From NCBI RefSeq assembly GCF_000189415.1, contig NC_015144.1:935501-999500 (forward strand): a stretch of 64,000 bases of DNA. The letters are read 5' to 3'. The notes under the pieces were generated by a model. It had not been told where the DNA came from, did no database searches, and was given only the letters and a program-made list of their open reading frames with translations. The stretch is from Weeksella virosa DSM 16922 (GTDB lineage Bacteria; Bacteroidota; Bacteroidia; Flavobacteriales; Weeksellaceae). Position numbers and translations under genes: made by a program. Shown one piece after another: positions 27,561 through 36,604 of the stretch. How positions within the stretch are numbered: the stretch's first letter is position 1; every line of letters begins with the position of its first letter.

Positions 27561-29042
27561 ATGAAAATACTTTTACAACTTGCTCTATTCGCATCTCCTT
27601 TTATTGTTTTTGCACAATATACTTCACCAAATTCTGGAGTTGTTTTGCACCTACAAGACATTGCCAATGCGGATAATACGACAATTTCTGTAGATAATGA
27701 TAACCCAAACACCTATTATATTCATAAAAACATTACGATTTCTGCCAACGATAAGTTGGTGATCGATAAGGATTATTGGGTGTATATCTCAGACGAAGTT
27801 TTACTCAACATCGAAGGAACAATAGAAGCCATTGCCCCCAACCGTGCAAATTTCACAGTACAAAATCCTGAAACAGAATCCTATCAAGGTATACGGTTGG
27901 ATGAATTTTCCACCGCAACATTCAAAAACATTTCATTCAGTTATGGTGGTGGTATTCGTGCACTAAGCGGACATTTTTTGGCCGAAAATTGTTCATTTTC
28001 TTATATGCACGACAAAGGTATTTCTACAGGAGGAGCAATATCTTTCTCGCGCGGTACCCCGAAAGTTATCAACAGTCAATTTCTTCATAACGAAACACCT
28101 GCTGTTGGCTCTGCTGCTAACTCAAAAGTCGGCTTGATTTTCGAGAATAATTATCTAGAAAACAACAATACCAAAAATACCAACCGTCCACAAATAAATA
28201 TGGGTCCGAGTGGAGAAAATCAACAAATTATTATTAAAAACAACACAATAATTGGTAACCGAGACAATACCAGAGTTGGCGGAATTGCTGTAGCAAGTTT
28301 GGTTGGGCTCGATAGCTTTGCAATTATCGATGGGAATATTGTGAAAGATAACCGATACGGAATCACACTAGTTGGTCCAAAGTCGGGTGGTGATATTCTG
28401 AATAATCAACTCATCAACAACAACTCAGAAAACTTACCTATGCAAGGCGGAAGTGGTATCTCTATCACACAACCTGGTAATGTTTTGGGGGATAAAATCA
28501 GAATACTCGATAACCATATCGAGAATAATTTATGGGGCATTACGCTTATCGGTGAAGCTACGAATATTTTTATGGGCGATGCTACCACTCCTGGAAATAA
28601 TTTTTTCTACGAAAACGGAAACAACGGAGAAACTTTTGCTTTGTACAACAATTCTCCCAACGAAGTTATTGCACAAGGAAATTGCTGGATAGCTCCTTCG
28701 ACAACCGATTTGTCGGCGATAGAAAACGTAATTTTTCATCGGGTAGATAATCCATCTTTGGGGCTTGTAGATTATAGCAACCCTACATGTACGATGAGTG
28801 TAAATGATCAAGAACAAGCGATAGTTTCTATTTATCCGAACCCAGTAGAGGATTTCCTTTTTTGGCAATCGAATCACCTGATCCAAGAAGTAGAAGTCTT
28901 TTCGATAAATGGAGAAAAGCAAATGCAGCTTTCACCCCAAAAAACTGCAATTTATATGAAACACTTAAGCAAGGGTGTTTATATCGTTCAATTCACAACC
29001 CAAAATGGAGAAATTACCCGTAAGAAAATAATCAAAAAGTAA
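27561..29042 (+). CDS. Secreted right-handed beta-helix protein with T9SS sorting domain
   Basis: 493 aa. Signal peptide about 1-18 (ending VFAQ), a short domain, then repeated parallel beta-helix turns rich in Asn and Gly (for example IIIKNNTIIGNRDNT, KIRILDNHIENNLWGITLIG), as in NosD/pectate-lyase-like helices. The C-terminal 75 residues are a type A T9SS domain (IYPNPVEDFLFW to GVYIVQFTTQNGE, ending in Lys-Lys). Expected on the cell surface or released; substrate unknown, no catalytic residues identified. Follows the thioesterase by 26 nt. Confidence 0.88.
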   Translation: MKILLQLALFASPFIVFAQYTSPNSGVVLHLQDIANADNTTISVDNDNPNTYYIHKNITISANDKLVIDKDYWVYISDEVLLNIEGTIEAIAPNRANFTVQNPETESYQGIRLDEFSTATFKNISFSYGGGIRALSGHFLAENCSFSYMHDKGISTGGAISFSRGTPKVINSQFLHNETPAVGSAANSKVGLIFENNYLENNNTKNTNRPQINMGPSGENQQIIIKNNTIIGNRDNTRVGGIAVASLVGLDSFAIIDGNIVKDNRYGITLVGPKSGGDILNNQLINNNSENLPMQGGSGISITQPGNVLGDKIRILDNHIENNLWGITLIGEATNIFMGDATTPGNNFFYENGNNGETFALYNNSPNEVIAQGNCWIAPSTTDLSAIENVIFHRVDNPSLGLVDYSNPTCTMSVNDQEQAIVSIYPNPVEDFLFWQSNHLIQEVEVFSINGEKQMQLSPQKTAIYMKHLSKGVYIVQFTTQNGEITRKKIIKK

Positions 29043-29068
29043 AGTAATTGTTTACTGCATAAAACAAA

Positions 29069-29099
29069 AAAACGCTTTATTTGATAAAGCGTTTTTTTG
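29069..29099. terminator. Bidirectional terminator
   Basis: AACGCTTTAT, loop TTG, ATAAAGCGTT with A-run on the left and T-run on the right, shared by the convergent beta-helix and QEGLA genes. Confidence 0.9.
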
Positions 29100-29100
29100 T

Positions 29101-31104
29101 TTAATCTTTCAATCCTTTAAAAATATATTGTAACAATGGATTAATGGAAGGATTTTCTTCGTGATGCTTGAAGATTTTGGTATAATATTTCGGAGGATTT
29201 ATCATGTTTCGCGCAATCAACTCATCAATCGTATCGATATATTCTACCGATGTTTTCCCGATTAATAGATTATTGATAGGACGACCCGAGTCCATAAAAC
29301 TTAAAATTGTTTTAAGACCTTTTAGATATAAAGCATCTTTGGTAAAACCTCCTCCGCGATAGACACGTGCCGTAAGATAATAGGCATTATGAGGCTCCAT
29401 TTTATATTTTTCTACCATTAACTGAAAGGTCTCTGAGAATGTATTTCCAGAGGTCATATATTTCACAGCCAAAACGCGTAAACCCAACTCTCGCAAACGA
29501 TCGATATTCATACTGTCCGAATAATACTCGGATAAAATAGCCAATCCTTCCTGAGTTAATGTATTGACAGGCAATCCAATACTGAAAATTTTCAGTGGTT
29601 GATCGGCTGCATTCATCGTTGTTACCATGTGTACACCAATTTCATGTTCGATCAAGCCTTTGGTGAAGCGTTTATTGAATCGGACTCCTTTTTTGATGAT
29701 TACTTTTTTCTGGCTATTGATAACTAAAGCTTTCGATGCAATGTGATCGGACACTTCTATTGTGAAATCGAAACCATATTCTTTGGTAGCATTCTGAAAT
29801 AACTGAACCACTTCTTTTTCTGTATAATCGTCTACTTTATCGGGCCTGAAATCTGGACAATACAGTATGAAATTCGCATTGTCTATATCTTTCTGATTGG
29901 GTTCACCGAAATAGCGTAAAGAATTGTATAGAAACTTTTCTGATCCGATGTTGGCTAACATATCTACCTTATCCATATATGCACTAATGGTATCGATATA
30001 CATTTTTTGGATGCTACTATCGTCTATTCGCTCTACATTAATCGAGGTTAATTTTCGTTTAAATTCTAAAGGATTCAGATTGATTGGATGGTATTTGAAC
30101 TGAGGCTCATAATTATATTTAGAAGCAAAAAATTTCATTTTTTCGAACTCTAAATTCATTGGATTGATTACTGAAAGCAACTCGAAATTATTCACCAAAC
30201 TGAATAGTTTTTTATCTACTTTTATCAAATCCGATTCTAATTCATTATGTAGAATATTGAATTGTTTAGAAATTTTATAGGTAGTTTCTTTTTTAACGAA
30301 AGAAAATGCATGGTTTACAATTGCATTTTTGAAGCCTTCTCTAATTAAGAATATAATTTCTGGAAAGGATTCTCCTGTCAATTCGTCGCAATATATTTTA
30401 GAAACTTCGGTGGCTAAGACCAACGTGTTGTCGAAGTTTTCTGTAAGATATTTTAATAGATAGCCACGACCATAAAATACATCATTTATAGCCGTATCAT
30501 TTTCGATTTCTCCCAATTGAATTTCACTCAACTCTCTGGCCCAAGAATCAACATAAACATCATATTTTTGATGGTTTATCAATTCTGATCCAATGTTAAA
30601 AACCGGAACTTTTCGATTCCATCTTTTCCAATTGTACGAATGAATATCGTACACCAAACACGCATTGAATTTCTTTTCTAACTTTTCGATCAAGGCATGA
30701 ACAACGCGGTAAAAATTATGATGCTTGTCTAGGCTTCTTTGTTTTTCTTCTTCGGTTAAAGGAACTTTCCAGCATTGTTTACCCCAAGCTTCTTCATACA
30801 CTGCTGTATTGGGATCGCGGTTCAAATCATATTCGAAACGCGAGTCATTTCCTTGAATCACAATCGGGAATTGGGCAATAAACTCTGCTGTATGGGGATC
30901 TTCTTCGTACCAACGCTCGTAATCACTTAGCGATGTTTTCTCAAGTAACTCGAGACGCATCAAATGTCCGTTATGGATTGCCGCACAGACATACGGTATA
31001 TATTCATCTATCTTCAAACGAAAAGAATCATCTTCGGCCATGACGTCGAAAACTTCTTCCGCCCGAATTTTTTCGATTATTTTATCGACACTTAATTTTT
31101 TCAT
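29101..31104 (-). CDS. N-formylglutamate amidohydrolase-like / QEGLA metallopeptidase (DUF1704) fusion
   Basis: 667 aa, two parts. The N-terminal ~270 residues resemble N-formylglutamate amidohydrolases (IHNGHLMR, AQFPIVIQGNDSRFEYDLNR, CLVYDIHSYNWKR). The C-terminal half is the DUF1704 'flavohemoglobin expression-modulating QEGLA' domain, a metallopeptidase with zinc motif HEIGVH at 487-492 and QEGLA at 518-522, the latter supplying the next Glu. The eukaryotic relatives (MATCAP) are carboxypeptidases that remove tyrosine from tubulin tails. The ATG overlaps the gshB stop by four bases, so ligase and hydrolases are made together. Native substrate unknown. Confidence 0.88.
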   Translation of the reverse strand: MKKLSVDKIIEKIRAEEVFDVMAEDDSFRLKIDEYIPYVCAAIHNGHLMRLELLEKTSLSDYERWYEEDPHTAEFIAQFPIVIQGNDSRFEYDLNRDPNTAVYEEAWGKQCWKVPLTEEEKQRSLDKHHNFYRVVHALIEKLEKKFNACLVYDIHSYNWKRWNRKVPVFNIGSELINHQKYDVYVDSWARELSEIQLGEIENDTAINDVFYGRGYLLKYLTENFDNTLVLATEVSKIYCDELTGESFPEIIFLIREGFKNAIVNHAFSFVKKETTYKISKQFNILHNELESDLIKVDKKLFSLVNNFELLSVINPMNLEFEKMKFFASKYNYEPQFKYHPINLNPLEFKRKLTSINVERIDDSSIQKMYIDTISAYMDKVDMLANIGSEKFLYNSLRYFGEPNQKDIDNANFILYCPDFRPDKVDDYTEKEVVQLFQNATKEYGFDFTIEVSDHIASKALVINSQKKVIIKKGVRFNKRFTKGLIEHEIGVHMVTTMNAADQPLKIFSIGLPVNTLTQEGLAILSEYYSDSMNIDRLRELGLRVLAVKYMTSGNTFSETFQLMVEKYKMEPHNAYYLTARVYRGGGFTKDALYLKGLKTILSFMDSGRPINNLLIGKTSVEYIDTIDELIARNMINPPKYYTKIFKHHEENPSINPLLQYIFKGLKD

Positions 31105-32084
31105 CTCTTCAACTCTTCATATTTATCAACAATCATCCCGATGATTTGTTTCTGTATTTCGGTATTGTTATTGGCTTTATTGTGCGGATAAACGCCTCCC
31201 GGGCTCATTACATTGAGTTCGACCATTTTATTATTGATAATATCAATACCGCAAATATACAAGCCATCTTTCACTAATTGTTTCCCGAGTTTACGGCAAA
31301 GTTTTAGCTCGGTTTCGGTCAACTCATGTTTCACGGAATCTCCTCCTGCACTGATATTAGAGCGGTGATCTCCTTCGGCCGGAATTCTTTTTATCGCACC
31401 AATAGGTTCACCATTGACCACGATAGCACGAATATCGCCTTTTTCTGCTCCTTCGATATAATTTTGAACAATAATTGGTTTCTTTTTGCCTTCTGCATTG
31501 ATGTAGAAATCTGCAATTGCCGACACATTGTTCAGTTGACTGCGCTCTAGAAGTATCACACCCTTACCGCCCATTCCATCTAATGGTTTGATGATAAATT
31601 TCTGAAAATCGTTCTCTTCTATGAATTTTTTTATCAGGGGAACTTCTGATGTAATCAAGGTTTGCGGCACAATTTCATCTGTTCCGTCGTCGAAAAATGC
31701 AGCATAGATTTTGTTATTAGCTTTGCGTAAACCAGAAATTCGATTAACAAAAAAAACCTCGTCTTCTATTAGTTCTAAGATATTGAGCAACATATTGTCT
31801 ACAGGCGGATCGGCACGCATGAAGATGATATCAAATGTTTTGAGCTCTTGTGTAGAATACTCAAACTGCATCTGATCGTAGAATGCAACACAATCTTCAC
31901 CTACTACTTGCGGTATAAGTTTTTGGCATTGCCCCAATACTTTTCCTTTTTGTAAAGTCACTCCCGATTTGGTAACCAAGGACACTTCATAACCGCACTC
32001 TATGCACTCTTTTATCAGTCGAATTGTGGTATCTTTTCCTGGAACAATTTTATCCCAAGGATACATCACGAAGCAAATTTTCAT
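31101..32084 (-). CDS. gshB: Glutathione synthetase-like ATP-grasp ligase
   Basis: 327 aa starting at MKICFVMYPWDK; an upstream in-frame ATG at 32198 would add an unlikely 38-residue tail. ATP-grasp ligase of the prokaryotic glutathione synthetase type: FIIKPLDGMGGKGV (phosphate-binding loop), VNGEPIGAIKRIP, GDHRSNISAGG and GIDIINNKMVELNVMSPGG (metal ligands). Expected reaction: gamma-glutamylcysteine plus glycine, or a related peptide. No gshA is in the window. The tight coupling to an amidohydrolase/carboxypeptidase fusion suggests the product may be something other than plain glutathione. Confidence 0.88.
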   Translation of the reverse strand: MKICFVMYPWDKIVPGKDTTIRLIKECIECGYEVSLVTKSGVTLQKGKVLGQCQKLIPQVVGEDCVAFYDQMQFEYSTQELKTFDIIFMRADPPVDNMLLNILELIEDEVFFVNRISGLRKANNKIYAAFFDDGTDEIVPQTLITSEVPLIKKFIEENDFQKFIIKPLDGMGGKGVILLERSQLNNVSAIADFYINAEGKKKPIIVQNYIEGAEKGDIRAIVVNGEPIGAIKRIPAEGDHRSNISAGGDSVKHELTETELKLCRKLGKQLVKDGLYICGIDIINNKMVELNVMSPGGVYPHNKANNNTEIQKQIIGMIVDKYEELKR

Positions 32085-32358
32085 ATATCCATTAATAGTT
32101 TTAAGTGCTTGCAATTTATAGAAAACAATTCGATAAAAAAATCTATTTTTATTAAGAAAAAAAATTAGAAATTCTATCCCTAAATCTATCCTCATCAAGT
32201 AGATAATGCAAGATCTATAAACAAGAAACGGAGTGTGCTTTTATATCGACAATTAACACAAAATCTTATTTCTAGAAATAATTTTTAAGCTAGAAATACA
32301 ATGATAGAATAAGTATAAAGGAAATCTAATCCTTTTCTTACGTACCATCTTATCTGCG
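32085..32358. other. Non-coding stretch between gshB and tlpA-like gene
   Basis: 274 bp with AT-rich leader sequence for gshB on the minus strand. No exact TAnnTTTG was seen. Two ATTTCTAG/CTAGAAAT-like elements (32270-32297) form a loose inverted pair. No coding signal that I trust. Confidence 0.35.
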
Positions 32359-32874
32359 TTACAATTGGTTCATTGCCTGTTGCAATTCTTGATCGTCGGC
32401 CTGAATGGTGTAATATTTTGCAATATTTCCTTCTCGATTGAGCAACAAATAACGTGGCACCCAGTTGAGGTCGATATAGTTATTGAACGGATTTTCCCAA
32501 CCACTGCTAAACCAATAGTGATCTCCTTGCAAAGCATATTTATCTATTGCTTTTTCCCAAGCTTTTTGGGTTTTATCCAAGGAAAAGAAAATAAATTTCA
32601 CTTTCGGATTTTTTTGTTGTAAGGTTTTGAGTTTCGGAAATCCGACCAAACAATCCTTGCACCAACTTGACCAAAAATACAAAACCACAACTTCGCCTCG
32701 CTGTTCTTGGAGAATAGATTGCAAAGAGACATCATCTAAGGCTCTATTTTTCACGGTTTGGTGAAGAACATCTTCGGTAAAAATCTTTTTATCGGTCTGC
32801 GGTATTTTCTGTCCAAACACAATTCCGCTCCAAATAAAGAGCATGAAAAAGTAAAAAGAAATTAGTTTATTCAT
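32359..32874 (-). CDS. TlpA-like thiol-disulfide oxidoreductase
   Basis: 171-aa periplasmic thioredoxin-fold protein. Signal peptide about 1-21 (ending VFGQ), redox motif W-C72-K-D-C75 after VVVLYFWSS, and the cis-Pro loop WVPRYLLLNREGNI. Normal length for the TlpA/ResA group. Its partner could be an apocytochrome or an envelope protein; neighbours do not tell. Divergent from pth. Confidence 0.92.
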   Translation of the reverse strand: MNKLISFYFFMLFIWSGIVFGQKIPQTDKKIFTEDVLHQTVKNRALDDVSLQSILQEQRGEVVVLYFWSSWCKDCLVGFPKLKTLQQKNPKVKFIFFSLDKTQKAWEKAIDKYALQGDHYWFSSGWENPFNNYIDLNWVPRYLLLNREGNIAKYYTIQADDQELQQAMNQL

Positions 32875-32950
32875 GATATGTAAATTGTCAAAAACTACAC
32901 CAATTTATCAAAATTAACTTTCGTTCGACTAGAAAATAAATAGAATACAT

Positions 32951-32958
32951 TATTTTTG
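32951..32958 (+). promoter_or_regulatory. -7 box 4 nt before pth
   Basis: Exact TATTTTTG followed by TGGT and then ATG 32963, predicting a leaderless pth transcript. Confidence 0.7.
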
Positions 32959-32962
32959 TGGT

Positions 32963-33529
32963 ATGCAGAAATTTTTAATTGTGGGCCTTGGGAATATAGG
33001 CGACAAATACGAGAATACTCGTCATAATATAGGTTTCAAGGTAGTAGAAGAAATTGCCAAACGTAACGATACTAAATTTTCCTCGTCTAATTTTGGTGAG
33101 ATTGCACAATTTAAATACAAAGGACGTCCTGTAACTTTACTCAAACCCAACACCTATATGAATCTTAGTGGAGATGCAGTACGCTTTTGGATGCAGAAAG
33201 AAAATATCGATCTACCTCAACTACTCGTCGTTACCGATGATCTGAATTTGGATTTCGGGACCTTGCGCATGCGTGGAAAAGGAAGCGACGGCGGACATAA
33301 TGGGTTGAAAGACATACAAAATAAATTACAAAACACCAATTATCCACGTTTACGCTTTGGGGTCGGAAATGATTTTTTAAAAGGACAACAAGTCGATTAT
33401 GTTTTGGGAGATTGGACAATAGAAGAAAACAAAATCTTACAAGACCGACTCGATATGGCAGCCGAAGCTGCTTTGGCTTTTGTCTTTCATGGATTAGCAA
33501 ACGCAATGAATCTATACAATGGTAAATAA
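32963..33529 (+). CDS. pth: Peptidyl-tRNA hydrolase
   Basis: Releases peptides from prematurely dissociated peptidyl-tRNA. 188 aa, normal. GLGNIGDKYENTRHNIGF holds the catalytic His21; VTLLKPNTYMNLSG, VTDDLNLDFG and KGSDGGHNGLKDI are the other conserved blocks. First gene of a short unit (pth, rhodanese, DUF3820); its stop is overlapped or abutted by the next start. Confidence 0.97.
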   Translation: MQKFLIVGLGNIGDKYENTRHNIGFKVVEEIAKRNDTKFSSSNFGEIAQFKYKGRPVTLLKPNTYMNLSGDAVRFWMQKENIDLPQLLVVTDDLNLDFGTLRMRGKGSDGGHNGLKDIQNKLQNTNYPRLRFGVGNDFLKGQQVDYVLGDWTIEENKILQDRLDMAAEAALAFVFHGLANAMNLYNGK

Positions 33530-33995
33530 AATGAACTTTTTTTTCGGACTTATCTTATTGGTTTTCACCTTAGGAAGTTGTGGTCATCAACAAACCCTAA
33601 AAAAATTAGACCATATAGAAGCAACTCTTTATACGAAAGACATTAATACTACAGATAAGATAAACTTTGATCACCCAGATATTATTCTTCTCGATGTTCG
33701 TACTCCCGAAGAGTTTGCACAGGGTCATATAAAAGGTGCGATCAATATCGATTTGCAAGCAGAAGATTTTGCACAAGATATTGTACGATTAGACCCCAAG
33801 AAAACCTATTATATTTATTGCCGATCTGGCGCTAGAGCTCGGATTGCAAAAGACGCCATGGATGTAGCAAATATAAAAAAATCATATCCTTTCCGTAACG
33901 GAATTACCGATTACGAAGGGCAATTGCTGAAAGGAGGTTTGGATGAAAATCAGGCAAAAAAAGAAACTTTATTTCAAAAACGTAAGAAAAAATAA
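33519..33995 (+). CDS. Rhodanese-domain lipoprotein
   Basis: 158 aa. Lipoprotein signal with lipobox LGSC (Cys21 with the start at 33519; an ATG at 33531 would shorten the n-region and remove its Lys). The rhodanese domain spans about 50-140 with LLDVRTPEEFAQGHIKGAINI and the active-site loop YC101RSGARA. Probably a periplasmic sulfurtransferase or thiol carrier. The N-terminus overlaps the pth stop by 11 bp. Confidence 0.9.
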   Translation: MVNKMNFFFGLILLVFTLGSCGHQQTLKKLDHIEATLYTKDINTTDKINFDHPDIILLDVRTPEEFAQGHIKGAINIDLQAEDFAQDIVRLDPKKTYYIYCRSGARARIAKDAMDVANIKKSYPFRNGITDYEGQLLKGGLDENQAKKETLFQKRKKK

Positions 33996-34005
33996 TAATA
34001 AGCTG

Positions 34006-34245
34006 ATGGAAAGTGGTTTTCGGCCCGAAATATTACAAGCAATGGTCTCACAGACAATGCCTTTTGGTCGATACCAAGGTAGGTTATTATGCGATTTACC
34101 CATTTCTTATCTCGAATGGTTTGCTAGCCATGGCGGATTCCCTAAAGGAAAACTGGGTGAAATCTTGGCGACAGTTTATGAAATAAAAGTCAATGGATTA
34201 GAACAAATAATACAACAATTGAAACAAATGTATCCTAAAAAATAA
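34006..34245 (+). CDS. DUF3820 family protein
   Basis: 79 aa starting at ATG 34006, 10 nt after the rhodanese stop; a longer frame from 33943 would overlap that gene and add a basic, unlikely tail. Family signature MPFGRYQGRLLCDLPISYLEWF and GFPKGKLGEILATVYEIKVNG. The family is small and uncharacterised, often annotated as a putative quorum-sensing-regulated protein. Function unknown. Confidence 0.85.
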   Translation: MESGFRPEILQAMVSQTMPFGRYQGRLLCDLPISYLEWFASHGGFPKGKLGEILATVYEIKVNGLEQIIQQLKQMYPKK

Positions 34246-34248
34246 AGT

Positions 34249-34815
34249 TTATTTATAGAGATTACTTCCGTCTAGGTATTCCCATACTTTAGGAGGAAGC
34301 ATTGGTTTAATGTTCTTATTGTGCTTCACAGCATTACGAATAAACGTTGATGAAATCTCCATCAATGGAGCTTCTACGATAGTAATTTTGGCGTCGAAAT
34401 CGGCTAAAATCTCACCCGGGCGTGGATACACATACATCGAATAATCACGTAAAAGAATATCTGCATTCTTCCATTTTGGTAAGCTTATCAACACATCAGA
34501 CCCCATAATCAGCGAAAAATCATACCGAGGATATTTCTCTTTTAGGTGCGTCAAGGTGTCAATCGTGTACGATGGCCGAGGTAAATGAAACTCATCACTA
34601 CAAGCACGAAGATTTGGGTAATCTTGTATCGCCAACTCAACCATCTCTAGACGATTATATTCGTTGGCTAAGGATTTTTTTTCTTTGAATGGATTTTGAG
34701 GACTTACCACAAACCAAACTTGCTCTAAATCTGAAAATTGCTGAAAGTGATTCGCAATTATCAAATGACCTATATGAATCGGATTGAACGACCCAAAGAA
34801 CAAACCAACTTTCAT
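34249..34815 (-). CDS. nadD: Nicotinate-nucleotide adenylyltransferase
   Basis: Makes nicotinate adenine dinucleotide from NaMN and ATP, downstream of the nadABC products. 188 aa. Nucleotidyltransferase motifs GSFNPIHIGH (8-17, HIGH-type) and EISSTFIRNAV (about 153-163, ISSTxxR). Convergent with the DUF3820 gene with only three bases between stops. Two copies of the dispersed motif lie between nadD and der. Confidence 0.96.
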   Translation of the reverse strand: MKVGLFFGSFNPIHIGHLIIANHFQQFSDLEQVWFVVSPQNPFKEKKSLANEYNRLEMVELAIQDYPNLRACSDEFHLPRPSYTIDTLTHLKEKYPRYDFSLIMGSDVLISLPKWKNADILLRDYSMYVYPRPGEILADFDAKITIVEAPLMEISSTFIRNAVKHNKNIKPMLPPKVWEYLDGSNLYK

Positions 34816-34894
34816 TTCTATTTTTTTTATCCAACTAACTCTATTATTTAAGCTGCAAACTGTCCTTGAAACAAGAAGAGGAGCATTTTTAAAT

Positions 34895-34937
34895 TTCGGT
34901 AGGTTGCGCCACAGAGCACTTTCTTTCGGTAGGATGA
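34895..34937 (-). repeat. Two adjacent copies of the dispersed motif
   Basis: On the plus strand TTTCGGTAGG at 34894-34903 (half copy) and TTTCGGTAGGATG at 34924-34936 (exact 13-mer, inverse orientation), 20 bp apart in the 184-bp gap between der and nadD. This is the only place where two copies lie so close. Confidence 0.75.
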
Positions 34938-34999
34938 AATGAGTTACTATATATATCTTTTATCATAAAAAATCATCCACAAAGAAAGTGGTTATTATT

Positions 35000-36307
35000 C
35001 TATTTTTTCCTGAAATAAATCTCAATCGGTACACCCGAAAAATCAAACGATTTACGCAGCTGATTTTCTATAAATCGCTTGTATGGTTCGCGTATATATT
35101 GTGGTAAATTGGCGAAAAAAGCAAACTGAGGTGTTCGCGTTGGCAATTGCGTAACATATTTTATTTTGATATATTTCCCCTTGTAAGCTGGTGGGGGTGT
35201 AATCTCGATCAATGGCAACATCAACTCGTTTAGTTTACTTGTTTTGATTCGTCGATTACGGTTCTCATTAACCTGCATAAACACTTCGATTGCTTTATGA
35301 ATACGTTGCTTGTTGAGTGCAGAAATAAACAAAATTGGGACATCCGTAAAAGGAGCTATTTTGGTTTTAATCATCTTCTCGAAATCACGCATTGTATTGG
35401 TTTGCTTCTCAACTAAGTCCCACTTATTCACCAAAATCACCACACCTTTCCGGTTGCGTTCTGCCAAATAGAGAATGTTAAGATCTTGTGCTTCTAAGCC
35501 TCTCGACCCATCGACAACTAATACACAAACATCGCATTCTTCTATCGTACGAATCGCTCGCATAACCGAATAAAACTCTAAGTCTTCGGCAACTTTTCCT
35601 TTTTTTCGCATCCCAGCCGTATCAACCAATACAAACTTATGCCCGAATTTATTGTAGAGCGTTTCGATAGAATCTCGAGTAGTCCCAGCAACGTCGGTTA
35701 CGATATTTCTTTCTTCACCCAAGAGAGCATTGATCAAAGTCGATTTCCCAGCATTTGGACGACCTACAATTGCAATACGTGGTAAACCTTCGAATTTATC
35801 CTCAAATTCTTTGGTCTCGAAAGAGTCTACTACCTCATCGAGTAAATCTCCTGTCCCACTCCCGCTAATAGCAGCAATGGTAAATATTTTATCGAATCCT
35901 AAAGTATAAAACTCATAAGAGTCGTCTAAATTTTTATTCGTGTCGACTTTATTAACGACTAAAAACGTTTTCTTTTTAGCCTTGCGCAAAAGGTGAGAAA
36001 CCTCTTTATCCATATCGGTTAACCCAACTTGATTATCGACCATAAAAAGGATAACATTGGCTTCGTCTACGGCCAACTCTACCTGTTTACGGATTTCTTC
36101 TTCGAAGGTGTCTTCTGATCCCACAACATAACCTCCGGTATCGATTACGGTAAACTCTACTCCGTTCCAATCCGATTTGCCATAATGGCGATCGCGTGTT
36201 ACGCCTGATACATCATCAACAATGGCTTGGCGTTTTTGTACCAACCGATTAAAAAAGGTAGATTTCCCTACATTGGGTCTTCCTACTATAGCAACAATAT
36301 TCGACAT
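35000..36307 (-). CDS. der: Ribosome biogenesis GTPase Der (EngA)
   Basis: Essential double GTPase for 50S assembly. 435 aa from ATG 36307; an upstream in-frame ATG at 36325 overlaps the promoter box and is rejected. Two G domains: GRPNVGKST with DTGGY, and GRPNAGKST with DTAGM and NKWD; then the KH-like C-terminal domain ending [13 protein letters not shown]. The -7 box TACCTTTG ends four bases before the start. Confidence 0.97.
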   Translation of the reverse strand: MSNIVAIVGRPNVGKSTFFNRLVQKRQAIVDDVSGVTRDRHYGKSDWNGVEFTVIDTGGYVVGSEDTFEEEIRKQVELAVDEANVILFMVDNQVGLTDMDKEVSHLLRKAKKKTFLVVNKVDTNKNLDDSYEFYTLGFDKIFTIAAISGSGTGDLLDEVVDSFETKEFEDKFEGLPRIAIVGRPNAGKSTLINALLGEERNIVTDVAGTTRDSIETLYNKFGHKFVLVDTAGMRKKGKVAEDLEFYSVMRAIRTIEECDVCVLVVDGSRGLEAQDLNILYLAERNRKGVVILVNKWDLVEKQTNTMRDFEKMIKTKIAPFTDVPILFISALNKQRIHKAIEVFMQVNENRNRRIKTSKLNELMLPLIEITPPPAYKGKYIKIKYVTQLPTRTPQFAFFANLPQYIREPYKRFIENQLRKSFDFSGVPIEIYFRKK

Positions 36308-36311
36308 GCTA

Positions 36312-36319
36312 CAAAGGTA
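36312..36319 (-). promoter_or_regulatory. -7 box 4 nt before der
   Basis: Exact TACCTTTG on the minus strand, then TAGC and ATG 36307: predicted leaderless transcript of an essential gene. Confidence 0.7.
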
Positions 36320-36446
36320 AGTCATTCGCCTCTAATATCGAGAATGCATTTTGTGTATTTTGTGTTTTTTTATATTTTTTTTATTAGTAGATTAGTTCTT
36401 TATAAAGAAAATTCTTCTTTTGCACTCTCCCTTTAGGTTCTCTTTT

Positions 36447-36459
36447 CATCCTACCGAAA
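36447..36459 (+). repeat. Dispersed 13-mer CATCCTACCGAAA (intergenic)
   Basis: Exact copy in the 297-bp gap between der and the AEC carrier. Further in that gap are AT-rich sequence and the promoter of the carrier; nothing else was seen. Confidence 0.7.
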
Positions 36460-36574
36460 ACATCTTCTATCATTGATCAACCACAACACTTAACATTTGA
36501 TAATCAATCACAAAACAAATAAAACATGTAAATATATCATACCGAAATATTCCTCTTTTGTATTGTAAAAAACG

Positions 36575-36582
36575 TACCTTTG
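36575..36582 (+). promoter_or_regulatory. -7 box of the AEC carrier gene
   Basis: Exact TACCTTTG followed by GCC, 22 nt before ATG 36605; a TTTTG sits 14 bp upstream of the box. Confidence 0.7.
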
Positions 36583-36604
36583 CCTTCTTATTATTTTTTT
36601 CCAC

